64,000 nucleotides of DNA. Origin: Verrucomicrobiota bacterium. GTDB taxonomy: Bacteria; Verrucomicrobiota; Verrucomicrobiia; CAIQCK01. The notes beneath the pieces are model-generated. The model was not told the DNA's origin. It made no database searches and saw only the letters and a program-made list of their open reading frames with translations. Positions 21,578 to 30,166 of the stretch are shown in pieces. Numbering within the stretch: position 1 is the first letter of the stretch; each line of letters starts with the position of its first letter. Position numbers and translations under genes: made by a program. Location of the stretch: NCBI GenBank assembly GCA_016235595.1, contig JACRJX010000025.1:186001-250000 (forward strand), read 5' to 3'.

Positions 21578-22579
21578 ATGATCCAATCCATCACAACCCA
21601 GATCGGCGATATCATCCGCGGCCACCAGACGTTCCTCGTCGCCGGCCACTTTCGGCCCGATGGGGATGTGCTCGCCTGCCAGATCGCACTCGGCCTGACG
21701 CTCCAAACACTCGGCAAGACCGTCGAGGTCTGGAACCCTGACGGCATGAGCCGCAAGTATTCGTTCCTGCCGCACGCCGACCTTGTGCGCCGGCCGCCAT
21801 CGCAAGCCCGCGCGTTCGATGTCGTCATCTCCGTGGATACCGCCACCCAGGACCGCCTTGGCAACATCCGCGAGCGGATCGCCTCGCAGAAGATCCTGGT
21901 GAACCTCGACCACCATGCCAGCAATGGCCGGTTCGGCGACATCAACTGGATCGAGCCGAAAGCCGCCGCCTCCGGGGAACTTGTCCATCAACTGCTCCGC
22001 GATAACCGCTGGCCCATCACGCCCGCCATCGCCGCGAACCTTTTCATCGCCATCGCCACCGACACCGGCTCATTCCAGTATTCCAACACAACGCCAGCGA
22101 CGCTGCGCACCGCGGCTGAACTCGTCGAGGCCGGCGCGAATGTCGCGGAGCTGTCGCGGCAGTGTTTCGGCAGCTATCCCCTCGCCCGCGTCCGCCTGCT
22201 GCAACTGGCGCTGGCAGGCATGAAGTTGGCCGCCGACAACCGCATCGGCTGGTTGTGGCTGACCAAGGAGATGTATCGCCAGAGCAACGCGTTGCCCGAG
22301 GACTCCGAGGGATTGATTGACCACGTCCGCGCGATTGATTCGGTGCTGGTCGCCGCCGTGTTCGAACAGGACGATAGCGGCAACGTCCGCATCAGCCTGC
22401 GCTCGAAATCCGACAAGATCGATGTGAACAAGATTGCCGCGCAATTCGGTGGTGGCGGTCACGCGGCAGCCGCGGGCGCGCGCATCCCCGGCGAACCGGC
22501 TGTCGTCGAGGCTGCGGCGCTGAAAGCCATCGAGCAAGCCGTGCGGACATCCGGCAATTCCGCCGCACCTTCGCGCTGA
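21578..22579 (+). CDS. nrnA: DHH-family oligoribonuclease / pAp phosphatase
   Basis: 333 residues with a DHH domain and a C-terminal DHHA1 domain. Metal-binding motifs include GHFRPDGDVLACQIAL (D in the first aspartate cluster), ISVDTA, NLDHHAS (the DHH signature) and ATDTGSFQYSN; the DHHA1 glycine-rich GGGGHAAAAGA is at about 290-300. NrnA proteins degrade short RNA oligonucleotides and dephosphorylate 3'-phosphoadenosine 5'-phosphate to AMP. Its position between rbfA and truB is the widespread arrangement for nrnA. The start at 21578 follows the rbfA stop by 22 bases. Confidence 0.92.
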   Translation: MIQSITTQIGDIIRGHQTFLVAGHFRPDGDVLACQIALGLTLQTLGKTVEVWNPDGMSRKYSFLPHADLVRRPPSQARAFDVVISVDTATQDRLGNIRERIASQKILVNLDHHASNGRFGDINWIEPKAAASGELVHQLLRDNRWPITPAIAANLFIAIATDTGSFQYSNTTPATLRTAAELVEAGANVAELSRQCFGSYPLARVRLLQLALAGMKLAADNRIGWLWLTKEMYRQSNALPEDSEGLIDHVRAIDSVLVAAVFEQDDSGNVRISLRSKSDKIDVNKIAAQFGGGGHAAAAGARIPGEPAVVEAAALKAIEQAVRTSGNSAAPSR

Positions 22580-22581
22580 GC

Positions 22582-22600
22582 TTGCAAGCCCGGCGTGCAA
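22582..22600. repeat. Short inverted repeat TTGCA-N9-TGCAA after nrnA
   Basis: TTGCA at 22582-22586 and TGCAA at 22596-22600 lie just after the nrnA stop, preceded by AGC. The same AGCTTGCA, 9-base, TGCAA arrangement occurs immediately after the stop of the solute-binding protein gene near 33347, so this may be a recurring post-gene hairpin in this genome. Confidence 0.35.
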
Positions 22601-22645
22601 TCCATACTGTGACGCGAACCCATATTTGGACGGAAGAAAACACGG

Positions 22646-23368
22646 ATGATTGAATTCACTCCCTTTGACGGCGTGCTGCTGGTGGACAAACCGGCGGCGT
22701 GGACTTCGCATGACGTGGTGGCCAAGGTGCGCGCGCACTTCGGTTTCAAGAAAGTCGGGCACTGCGGCACGCTCGATCCCATGGCCACAGGATTGCTTGT
22801 GCTTGTGCTCGGCCGGGCGACGCGGCTGAGCGAGAAGCTTACCAGCGACGACAAAGGCTACGAGGGCACGATCCTCCTCGGCGTCACGACCAATACTGAA
22901 GACGCCGATGGCGAGGCCATCGAAACCAAACCCGTGCCGCCGTTGACCGAGGCCGATCTTCAGGCCGCCTTCCAGAAGTTCAGGGGCGACATCTACCAGA
23001 CGCCGCCCATGGTAAGCGCCATCAAGTACCAGGGCCGCCCGCTCTACAAGCTGGCGCGTAAGGGCATTGAGGTCGTGCGTGAACCCCGCCTCGTGCATAT
23101 CTATGATCTTCGGCTGATCGCCACGGAACTGCCGCGCGTGAAATTCCAGATGAGTTGCTCCAAGGGCACCTATGTCCGCACGCTGGCCGCCGACATTGGC
23201 CGCGATTTGGGTTGCGGGGCTCACCTCTCCGAGTTGCGCCGGACGGCAGCCGGTAGTTTCAAGCTGGAACAGGCGCACACGCTCGAACAAATTCTGGCGA
23301 AGCCGCGAGCGGAGTTGCCGCAGTGGATCATGCCGATCCTGGAAGTGGCGCGCCTGATGAAACCGTAG
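22646..23368 (+). CDS. truB: tRNA pseudouridine(55) synthase TruB
   Basis: 240 residues. The start at 22646 has GGAAG about 11 bases upstream. GVLLVDKPAAWTSHDVV and the catalytic motif GHCGTLDPMATG (the Asp at about residue 42 is the nucleophile) identify TruB, which makes pseudouridine 55 in the T-loop of tRNAs. SKGTYVRTLAADIG near residue 170 is a second conserved element. It is shorter than the E. coli enzyme because the C-terminal PUA-like part is reduced. ribF starts 8 bases downstream. Confidence 0.97.
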   Translation: MIEFTPFDGVLLVDKPAAWTSHDVVAKVRAHFGFKKVGHCGTLDPMATGLLVLVLGRATRLSEKLTSDDKGYEGTILLGVTTNTEDADGEAIETKPVPPLTEADLQAAFQKFRGDIYQTPPMVSAIKYQGRPLYKLARKGIEVVREPRLVHIYDLRLIATELPRVKFQMSCSKGTYVRTLAADIGRDLGCGAHLSELRRTAAGSFKLEQAHTLEQILAKPRAELPQWIMPILEVARLMKP

Positions 23369-23376
23369 TTACCGCC

Positions 23377-24303
23377 ATGGAAGTCGCCCGCGATTTTGAT
23401 GGCCTGCAACGTCTGGGGAAACGGTTTTCCCTTGCCATCGGAGTGTTCGACGGCGTTCATCGCGGACACCAGTCGGTGATCCAAGCCGCAATGGACGACG
23501 CCCGTGCATGCGGCGGCCTGGCCGCGGTGATGACGTTCGATCCACATCCCATGCGGGTCCTGGCGCCCGACCGCGCGCCGCTTTTGCTGACCTCCACGCC
23601 GCACAAGCTGGAACTGATCGAGACGCTGGGTGTCGCTGTCTGTCTCGTGATCGAATTCAATCGCAGCTTTGCAGAAATACCGGCCGAAGCATTCGTCGAG
23701 AAGGTCGCGACCCGCACGCCGGACCTGCAAACCATCTGTGTCGGCTCGCGGTTTCATTTCGGTCACGACCGCCAGGGCAATGCCGCGCTGCTGCGCACGA
23801 TGAGCGCCAAACACGGGTTCCGGTTGCATGAGCTGCCGTCGCTGATGCTGCAAGACGAGATCATCTCCAGCACGTCTGTGCGGAAATCGGTGGCCGCCGG
23901 CAACCTGGAGAAAGCCGCCCGGATGCTGGGCCGGCCGTTTTCCATCCTCGGCACCGTTGTGGCCGGCGACGCGCGCGGTCGCACCATCGGCTACCCAACC
24001 GCCAACCTCAACCGCCATAACGAGGTCGCTCCCCCCTACGGTGTTTATGCCGTGCGCGCACGCATCGCCGGCAAGTTGCGGCCCGGCCTCGTGAACATCG
24101 GGCTTCGCCCCACGGTGAAGAGCGGCGAGCACACGCCGTTGACGGAACTGCACGTGTTGGATTTCTCCGGCGACCTCTACGGCGCCGATATCGAGGTTTT
24201 CTTTATCGCACACCTGCGTGACGAGAAGAAATTCGCCTCACTTGACGAACTCCGCGCGCAGATCCAACGCGACGAACAGGCTGCCCGCCGCATTCTCGTG
24301 TGA
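23377..24303 (+). CDS. ribF: Bifunctional riboflavin kinase / FAD synthetase
   Basis: 308 residues from the ATG at 23377; a longer frame from a GTG at 23323 overlaps truB and is less likely. The N-terminal FMN adenylyltransferase domain has GVFDGVHRGH at about 23-32 and ISSTSVRK; the C-terminal flavokinase domain has GDARGRTIGYPTANL at about 198-212, including the PTAN motif. It converts riboflavin to FMN and FAD. Its stop overlaps the GTG start of hemW by 4 bases (GTGA). Confidence 0.97.
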   Translation: MEVARDFDGLQRLGKRFSLAIGVFDGVHRGHQSVIQAAMDDARACGGLAAVMTFDPHPMRVLAPDRAPLLLTSTPHKLELIETLGVAVCLVIEFNRSFAEIPAEAFVEKVATRTPDLQTICVGSRFHFGHDRQGNAALLRTMSAKHGFRLHELPSLMLQDEIISSTSVRKSVAAGNLEKAARMLGRPFSILGTVVAGDARGRTIGYPTANLNRHNEVAPPYGVYAVRARIAGKLRPGLVNIGLRPTVKSGEHTPLTELHVLDFSGDLYGADIEVFFIAHLRDEKKFASLDELRAQIQRDEQAARRILV

Positions 24304-25505
24304 ACCCTCAACGCCGCATCGTCCGCCACCTCTACGTCCACATCCCGTTCTGCGCGGCGAAATGCAACTACTGCGCTTTTTACTCGGAGCCGGCGCAGGA
24401 GGCGCGCGTCGAACGATTTCTGGCCGCGCTTGCTCGCGAGATCGAACACGTGGCCGCGCGACTGGAACCGGAGACCCTCTTCTTTGGCGGCGGCACCCCG
24501 AGCATTCTAACGGAACGCCAGCTCGAACGGTTGTTGGCACACCTGCACGGCTGCATCCCGAGTCTCGAATCACGAATCACCAGTCACGGCTTCGAGTGGA
24601 CCATCGAGATGAACCCCGCCACTGTCTCGCCGGAGAAGGCGCGGCTGCTGCGGGCATTCGGTGTGAATCGCGCTTCGTTGGGCGTGCAGTCGTTCGATGA
24701 CACGCTGCTGAAACGGCTGGGCCGCGTCCACACCGCGGCGATGGCGCAGGAGAGCATCGCGACGCTGCGCGAGGCTGGGTTCGACAACCTCAATTTCGAT
24801 TTCATCTTCGCCATTCCGGGCCAGACGTCCACACAATGGGAGCAAACGCTGCGGCAGGCCATCGCCATGGGGCCGCAGCATCTATCCACCTATGAACTGA
24901 CGTACGAAGACGACACGCCGTTGTTCCGCCAACTGGAAGCGCGTGGCGTCACGCGACTCGGAGAGGAGACCGCGATCGCCATGCATGAACGAATGCTGGA
25001 GTTGACGGCGGAGGCCGGTTTCCACCAATACGAAATCTCCAACATCGCCCTCCCTGGTCGCGAGTGCCGTCATAACCTGAACACCTGGCGCGGCGGTGAC
25101 TATGTCGGCGTCGGTCCGAGTGCGTGCGGCTTCGTGGACGGTTGGCGCTACCGGAACGTGCCGGACATTGACGCCTACGTCGCGCGTATCGAGCGCAGCG
25201 AGCCGCCGACCGACCACGCGGAGCGATTGTCGCCGCGGGCGCACGCCGGCGAGTTGGCGGCGTTTGCGCTGCGGATGAACGAAGGCATTGAAGCGACAGC
25301 GTTCGAGCGGCAGACGGGGTTTCGGCTGGACCAGCTCTGGCCCGAGGCAATGGGCGACCTCGTCCACCAGAAGCTGGTCGAGTGGGACGGCAAACGGCTG
25401 TGTCTGACGCCGCGAGGCCGACTGCTGGCGGACACGGTGGCGGAAGCATTCATCATCGTTGACAAGACCGAAACATGTTCTCATCATCCCGCCTATGCTG
25501 ATTGA
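24300..25505 (+). CDS. hemW: HemW-like radical SAM protein
   Basis: 401 residues, GTG start in a GTGA overlap with ribF. The N-terminal radical-SAM motif is HIPFCAAKCNYCAF with Cys18, Cys22 and Cys25; the residue pattern after the third Cys (AF rather than xC) matches HemW instead of the oxygen-independent coproporphyrinogen oxidase HemN. FFGGGTPS, GVQSFDDTLLKRLGR and a HemN_C-type C-terminal domain follow. HemW proteins bind heme and are proposed to insert it into respiratory enzymes. Annotation pipelines often mislabel them as coproporphyrinogen III oxidase. The gene overlaps aroE by 11 bases. Confidence 0.88.
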   Translation: MNPQRRIVRHLYVHIPFCAAKCNYCAFYSEPAQEARVERFLAALAREIEHVAARLEPETLFFGGGTPSILTERQLERLLAHLHGCIPSLESRITSHGFEWTIEMNPATVSPEKARLLRAFGVNRASLGVQSFDDTLLKRLGRVHTAAMAQESIATLREAGFDNLNFDFIFAIPGQTSTQWEQTLRQAIAMGPQHLSTYELTYEDDTPLFRQLEARGVTRLGEETAIAMHERMLELTAEAGFHQYEISNIALPGRECRHNLNTWRGGDYVGVGPSACGFVDGWRYRNVPDIDAYVARIERSEPPTDHAERLSPRAHAGELAAFALRMNEGIEATAFERQTGFRLDQLWPEAMGDLVHQKLVEWDGKRLCLTPRGRLLADTVAEAFIIVDKTETCSHHPAYAD

Positions 25506-26358
25506 CGGTTCAACTCGCATCGTAGGCGTATTTGGACATCCCATCCAACACACCGCATCACCGGCGATGCACAACGCCGCGTTCGACCACCTCGGCCTGA
25601 ACTGGCGCTATCTCGCCTTCGACGTGCATCCCGACAACCTTCGCGGCGCGCTCCGCGGCATCTGTGACCTCAATTTCGTCGGTGTCAACCTGACCGTGCC
25701 GCACAAGCTGCTCGCGTTCAAAATGGTGGACTCGACTGACAAAGAGGCGCAACTGCTTGGCGCGGTGAACACCGTCGTCGTGGAAGACCACAAGTTGACT
25801 GGATTCAACACCGACGGCTATGGCTTCAAGCGCGCGGTGCGCGAAGAGTTTGGCATGGAACTGCGCGGACGGCGCGTGCTCATTCTCGGCGCGGGCGGCG
25901 CGGGCCGTGCCCTGGCAGTGCAATGTGCCGTCGAAGGCGCGGCGGCAATCTTTATCGTCAACCGCACGCACTCAAAAGCCGTGAGCGCCGTGGCGGAAAT
26001 CCGCAAGTTGGTGCCGCACACGTTTGCCGTTGCGATGCCGATGGAACTCAAGCACATCGCCAAGCATTTGAACGAGGTGGACCTCGTCGTCAACGCAACC
26101 TCGCTCGGTTTGCGGCCTGGCGACCCGCCGCCGCTGGCCAGGTTTCCGCGCCAGTGCAAATGGTTGCGCGTCTATGACACAATCTACCGGCCTGCGGAGA
26201 CGCGATTTCTCGCCGCCGCGCGCAAAGCGGGCGCGCAAACTGCCAACGGCCTGAGCATGTTGCTCCACCAAGGCGCACGCTCGTTTGAGATATGGACCGG
26301 CCGCCGCGCGCCCGTGGCCGTGATGCGCCGCGCGCTGCACAAGGCGGTTTATGGTTGA
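25495..26358 (+). CDS. aroE: Shikimate dehydrogenase
   Basis: 287 residues from the ATG at 25495; a longer frame from a TTG at 25459 is not supported by a ribosome site. GVFGHPIQHTASPAMHNAAF at the N-terminus and NLTVPHK near residue 64 (catalytic Lys) form the shikimate site; GAVNTVV and GFNTDGYGF follow, then the NADP-binding loop GAGGAGRA and NRTHSKA. It reduces 3-dehydroshikimate to shikimate in aromatic amino-acid synthesis. It overlaps hemW and the next gene, implying tight translational coupling. Confidence 0.95.
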   Translation: MLIDGSTRIVGVFGHPIQHTASPAMHNAAFDHLGLNWRYLAFDVHPDNLRGALRGICDLNFVGVNLTVPHKLLAFKMVDSTDKEAQLLGAVNTVVVEDHKLTGFNTDGYGFKRAVREEFGMELRGRRVLILGAGGAGRALAVQCAVEGAAAIFIVNRTHSKAVSAVAEIRKLVPHTFAVAMPMELKHIAKHLNEVDLVVNATSLGLRPGDPPPLARFPRQCKWLRVYDTIYRPAETRFLAAARKAGAQTANGLSMLLHQGARSFEIWTGRRAPVAVMRRALHKAVYG

Positions 26359-27469
26359 TTCCCCCGCCGTGACTGCAACGGAAAGCGCGTTCGTGTTTTG
26401 GTCATTCGTGGTCTTCGTCTTTGGCGCGGTGGTGGGAAGTTTCCTGAACGTGTGCATTCACCGGATGCCGCGCGATCTGAGCATCGTCCGCCCCGGCTCC
26501 CATTGCCCCCACTGCGGCAAGCCGCTGCGCTGGTATCACAACATCCCGTTGCTGAGCTGGCTTGCGTTGCGCGCCCGCTGCGCGTTCTGCGGCACGGCGA
26601 TCTCGCCAACCTACTTCATCGTCGAACTGCTTAACGCCGGCCTGTGGCTCGCGCTCTGGCTGAAGTTTGGCCCGTCGCCCGAACTGGCTGTCTACGCGCT
26701 GCTGATCTCGCTGTTTCTGGTGGGGATGTTCGTGGACCTGGAGCACTACATCCTGCCTGATGAAGTGACGATTGGCGGCACGGTTGTTGGCGTAGCCTTC
26801 TGCGTGGCATTGCCACAGATGCAGGGCGCGTCTGACTGGACAACCGGTCTGCTCCGCTCGGTCATCGGACTCCTGACGGGCGGTGGCGTGCTTTACCTCG
26901 TGCGCTGGTTTGGCAACCTGATGTTCGGCCGCAAAGTCCACGCGTTTGAAAAAGGTGTTTCGCTGGTTCTGGACAAGGCGCGACTGCAACTGGATGATCA
27001 CGAGGAGAAGCCCGAAGAAGAAGCGGTGAAGGACGTGCTGACCTCAAAGCGCGATAGGATTCAATTCCAAGCCACCAGCGGTCGCATCGGCGAACAAAAC
27101 CTCGCCGGACTGCTCGTGCGAATCACCAAAGAAGACCTGACCGTGGGCGGCCAGCGATGGACTCTCAACGAAGCACCGCGACTGGAAGCTGTCGCTCACG
27201 AGATCGAGTTGCCGCGCGACGCAATGGGTTTGGGCGACGTGAAACTGATGATGGCCATTGGCGCATTCTTCGGGTGGACGGCGGTATTGTTCTCACTCGT
27301 GCTGTCCAGCCTGCTGGGGTCGGTCGTCGGTCTGCTCCTGATCGCTTTTCGTGCGCACCAGTGGGGCCGGCCGATTCCGTATGGCCCTTATATCGTGGTG
27401 GCGTCGTTCCTCTGGATTTTCTTTGGAACGGACCTCACGCAGTGGTGCCTGAATTTTCCGATCCACTGA
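26351..27469 (+). CDS. Prepilin peptidase (A24 family) with a large cytoplasmic insertion
   Basis: 372 residues, overlapping aroE by 8 bases. The N-terminal domain has two zinc-type Cys pairs (C52/C55 and C77/C80); several membrane segments follow. The catalytic aspartates expected in the family are in FVDLEHYILPD (Asp129) and GLGDVK (Asp296). Between the two active-site halves is an unusual charged, soluble stretch at about 196-285. The enzyme cleaves and N-methylates type IV prepilin-like proteins at the inner membrane. A pseudopilin substrate is encoded 1.8 kb away on the opposite strand. Confidence 0.92.
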   Translation: MVDSPAVTATESAFVFWSFVVFVFGAVVGSFLNVCIHRMPRDLSIVRPGSHCPHCGKPLRWYHNIPLLSWLALRARCAFCGTAISPTYFIVELLNAGLWLALWLKFGPSPELAVYALLISLFLVGMFVDLEHYILPDEVTIGGTVVGVAFCVALPQMQGASDWTTGLLRSVIGLLTGGGVLYLVRWFGNLMFGRKVHAFEKGVSLVLDKARLQLDDHEEKPEEEAVKDVLTSKRDRIQFQATSGRIGEQNLAGLLVRITKEDLTVGGQRWTLNEAPRLEAVAHEIELPRDAMGLGDVKLMMAIGAFFGWTAVLFSLVLSSLLGSVVGLLLIAFRAHQWGRPIPYGPYIVVASFLWIFFGTDLTQWCLNFPIH

Positions 27470-27489
27470 GTTGACAGCGAACGCCCGCT

Positions 27490-27506
27490 GCGTCACGGAG
27501 TGACGC
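27490..27506. terminator. Hairpin between convergent genes
   Basis: GCGTCAC at 27490-27496 and GTGACGC at 27500-27506, with a 3-base loop, at the junction of the prepilin peptidase gene and the convergent O-antigen-ligase-like gene; it includes the latter's stop codon. A bidirectional terminator is possible, though there is no T-run on either side. Confidence 0.35.
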
Positions 27507-29280
27507 GACTGCTTTCCGGTTGCTGATTGAGCTTCTTCTCCACCCAACGAACCAACTCGTTGTTTGGTTCGAGCCGTTTCGCTTCCTCGAACGCCTGCCG
27601 CGCCGCCTCTGTTTCCTTCAGGCTCAACCGCACCAGCGCCAGCTTGGCAAAGTTCTTCGCGTCACGCGGATAAAGCTCTGCGGCTCGTGTGAGCAGCCGC
27701 GCAGCCTCCGGGAAGTCGCCTTTCATGGCCAGCAGCGACCCCAACTCGCCGTTCAAGTCAGCGTAGTCTGGCATCAGCCGATGCCCGCTGCGGAATGCCG
27801 CCACCGCCGCGTCCAATTTGCCCAACTTGAACGCCGCCAGTCCGGCGCGCCGCCACGCCTCCACGCGATCCGGGTCTGTCTCGACGACGCGCAGGAAGCT
27901 TTGGAACGCGCCTCGCTCGTCGCCCGCCGCTTGTGCGACTGATCCCTCGCGGAACAACCAGTTTGCGTATGTCGGCTTCGCCACGCCGAACGCCAGCACC
28001 AGCGCTGCCAACACGCCGGCTATCAGCCGCGCAGCAGGTTGCAGCGAGACGCCTGCTTCCGCGAAGCCACCCGCGCCCGCCGCGCCAACGAGCCAGGCGA
28101 TCATCAGCCAGAACAGCGATTCGTTCGGCGGCATGAACAGGTTGATATCCACGAGGTTCTGCACCAACAGGACGCCCCACCCCATCGTCATACCCACCGC
28201 CAACACCCGCAACGATTCGTCACGTTCGTTTCGCACCGCCTTGTGCGCCGCGCCTGCCGCGACAGCCAGCAAAGCCACAAACGCCAGCACGCCGAGCGCA
28301 CCGGTTTCGACGCCAATTTCCAGAAACTCGTTGTGCGCATGATCGGTCACCAACGCACACTTGGGCCGGTCAAAATACTCCCGCGGCCGGTGCGCAGGGT
28401 AAACCCGCACAAAAGACCCCGGTCCGTGACCGACGATGGGTGCATCGGCCATGGCACGCGCCGAGCCGAGCCAGATCATCGGCCGCACGTCATTGTTCCA
28501 AAAGCGCTTCGCTGCGTTCTGGACCGGCGGCAACAACATCACTCCAGCAAGAACCGCAACGACCCCGACCGCGCGCAACCACCACTTCCTTCCGCCTGAC
28601 CGCGCCAACAGCCAACCCAATGCCGCAACAAGCAATGCCATCGCCGCGCCGCGCGATTCCGAGGCCCACAACGCCCCGCACAGCAACATCACGTAGGCCG
28701 CTGCCAGCAACCACTGCCGCCTAAATGCGACGGCACAGGCAACGCCGATCGGGAGAGACATCGCAAGAAAACATGCCGCGAAGTTCCGATTGCCAGCCAG
28801 ACCGACCGGTTCCACGCCACAAACAACTTGCGCTAACATGACAGCCGCCTCGACTGCGGCTGCCAAAGTCCACGCCACAGCAAATTGCTTCAATCGCCGG
28901 CTGTCCAAAAACCGCGCGCCAACAAAACAAAGGAAGACACCGCTGCCGGAACGAAAAAGAAAATCAAACTGCCCGGTCTCACCGTCGGACAGCCACGCGG
29001 AGACGCCTTGTGAAGCTAGAAACAGCAGCAACGCCCCCGCCAGCCACTTGACGCCACCGGAAAGCCTCAAGCTTTCAGTCCGCCAAAACGCGACACCGAA
29101 AAGGCATACCGCCGCCGCCAGCGCAGTCCATGGAAAGTAAAAATCGAACCGATGCGTTGCATACTCACGCGGCAAAATCGCCAGTGGATAGCTCAGCAGT
29201 GACAAAGCCACAACGAGAACCACGAAGAGCGTCGGAATAAATACCGGTGCCAAACCACGGGAGTCAGCGTCTTGGCTCAC
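27493..29280 (-). CDS. O-antigen ligase/polymerase (Wzy_C-like) membrane protein with C-terminal TPRs
   Basis: 595 residues, apparent GTG start. About 10-12 hydrophobic segments fill residues 10-430. The periplasmic loop contains GHGPGSF near 290 and DHAHNEFLEIGVETG near 320, the pattern of the Wzy_C/O-antigen ligase family. Residues about 450-585 are tetratricopeptide repeats (for example VEAWRRAGLAAFKLGKLDAA). Family members join or polymerise surface glycans; the TPR tail is a common variant in Verrucomicrobiota and Planctomycetota. The substrate is unknown. It is preceded by the pseudopilin gene on the same strand with a 36-base gap. Confidence 0.82.
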   Translation of the reverse strand: MSQDADSRGLAPVFIPTLFVVLVVALSLLSYPLAILPREYATHRFDFYFPWTALAAAVCLFGVAFWRTESLRLSGGVKWLAGALLLFLASQGVSAWLSDGETGQFDFLFRSGSGVFLCFVGARFLDSRRLKQFAVAWTLAAAVEAAVMLAQVVCGVEPVGLAGNRNFAACFLAMSLPIGVACAVAFRRQWLLAAAYVMLLCGALWASESRGAAMALLVAALGWLLARSGGRKWWLRAVGVVAVLAGVMLLPPVQNAAKRFWNNDVRPMIWLGSARAMADAPIVGHGPGSFVRVYPAHRPREYFDRPKCALVTDHAHNEFLEIGVETGALGVLAFVALLAVAAGAAHKAVRNERDESLRVLAVGMTMGWGVLLVQNLVDINLFMPPNESLFWLMIAWLVGAAGAGGFAEAGVSLQPAARLIAGVLAALVLAFGVAKPTYANWLFREGSVAQAAGDERGAFQSFLRVVETDPDRVEAWRRAGLAAFKLGKLDAAVAAFRSGHRLMPDYADLNGELGSLLAMKGDFPEAARLLTRAAELYPRDAKNFAKLALVRLSLKETEAARQAFEEAKRLEPNNELVRWVEKKLNQQPESSRVTP

Positions 29281-29316
29281 ACGAGGTCGCGCCGGCGGCA
29301 GAACGCCCGGCGATTA

Positions 29317-29997
29317 CTATTCGCCAGCGATGGCCGCGGCGTTGGAGGGCTCAACCACTTTGCCCTTGTCCACCGCCTTCATGCAAGGAGTCCCCTTCCT
29401 CCATGAACCGTCTGCCGCTGCCTGAAGAAATACAACGTGGCCGTCGCGGTAAACGACGTTGGCCCCTTCAACGCCGTGGTTGCTGCCAAGGCCGGAACTG
29501 GCCCATTTCTGGTTATTGATGCCCGTGCTGGCGAACTGGTCGCAGGCCAGAGGGGAATCCGCTGTGTTGGGAGCGCCCAAGCCAAAAGCATAGGCATAGC
29601 AGTTTTCACCAGCCTTCAACGTATCGGTACGGGTCATGCCCGTGGGATTTTGATCAATCTTCTTGTCGGCCTTGTATTGACGGGCTTGCGCGCCTTGACA
29701 AACGAAGATCGTCTCCTGTGTGAGCCATCGGGGAAACAGCAGGCCGAAATGTTTGTTCGCGTTGTCACCGGTGGTGCCAGTGTAAGGGTAGGTATTCTCG
29801 TTGTCGTTGAAATAGGCTTCCAGCGCAATCTGGACCTGCTTGAGGTTCTGCCCGCAGGTCATGCGAGCGGTACGCTTCATGGCCGAGGTCATTGCCGGGA
29901 ACACCATGGCTGCCAGAATGCCGATGATCGTGATGACAACGAGCAATTCAACCAGTGTAAATCCCCGCACCGAATGACGCCGAGTGATGTGTTGCAT
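29317..29997 (-). CDS. Prepilin-type N-terminal cleavage/methylation protein (pseudopilin)
   Basis: 226 residues. GFTLVELLVVITIIGILAAM at about 12-31 is a class III signal peptide, cleaved after Gly12, with Glu5 of the mature protein conserved. The C-terminal part has NHGVEGANVVYRDGHV, an H-x10-DG variant of the H-x9-DG motif found in abundant planctomycete and verrucomicrobial pseudopilins. It would be processed by the peptidase encoded at 26351-27469. There is no assembly ATPase or secretin in the window, so whether it joins a pilus or a type II secretion system is unknown. The 169-base upstream region holds two palindromes. Confidence 0.9.
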   Translation of the reverse strand: MQHITRRHSVRGFTLVELLVVITIIGILAAMVFPAMTSAMKRTARMTCGQNLKQVQIALEAYFNDNENTYPYTGTTGDNANKHFGLLFPRWLTQETIFVCQGAQARQYKADKKIDQNPTGMTRTDTLKAGENCYAYAFGLGAPNTADSPLACDQFASTGINNQKWASSGLGSNHGVEGANVVYRDGHVVFLQAAADGSWRKGTPCMKAVDKGKVVEPSNAAAIAGE

Positions 29998-30024
29998 ATA
30001 AAATTCTTTCTTACGCTTGCTAGC

Positions 30025-30065
30025 AGTTCCGAACCCGCCGGAACTATGAATTCACTTTAGTAAAG
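30025..30065. promoter_or_regulatory. Two small palindromes upstream of the pseudopilin gene
   Basis: AGTTCCG at 30025-30031 and CGGAACT at 30039-30045 form a 7-bp inverted repeat with a 7-base centre; CTTTAGTAAAG at 30055-30065 is a second palindrome. They lie 28-68 bases upstream of the pseudopilin start on the minus strand and about 100 bases upstream of metG on the plus strand. Operator or leader-hairpin roles are possible. Confidence 0.35.
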
Positions 30066-30166
30066 CGCTGCCACAATGACAACATTGAAATGCGTTCTTT
30101 GTTCAGGTTGCCAGCGAGCCTCGAAACTGGCAGAGTGAGCTTTGGAAGCATAACTTAACTACGACC

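Noticed and set aside
30060..30100. Sigma-54 promoter for the pseudopilin
   Set aside because: TGGCA occurs on the minus strand, but the spacing and the second element (TTTAC rather than TTGC) do not match the -24/-12 consensus.
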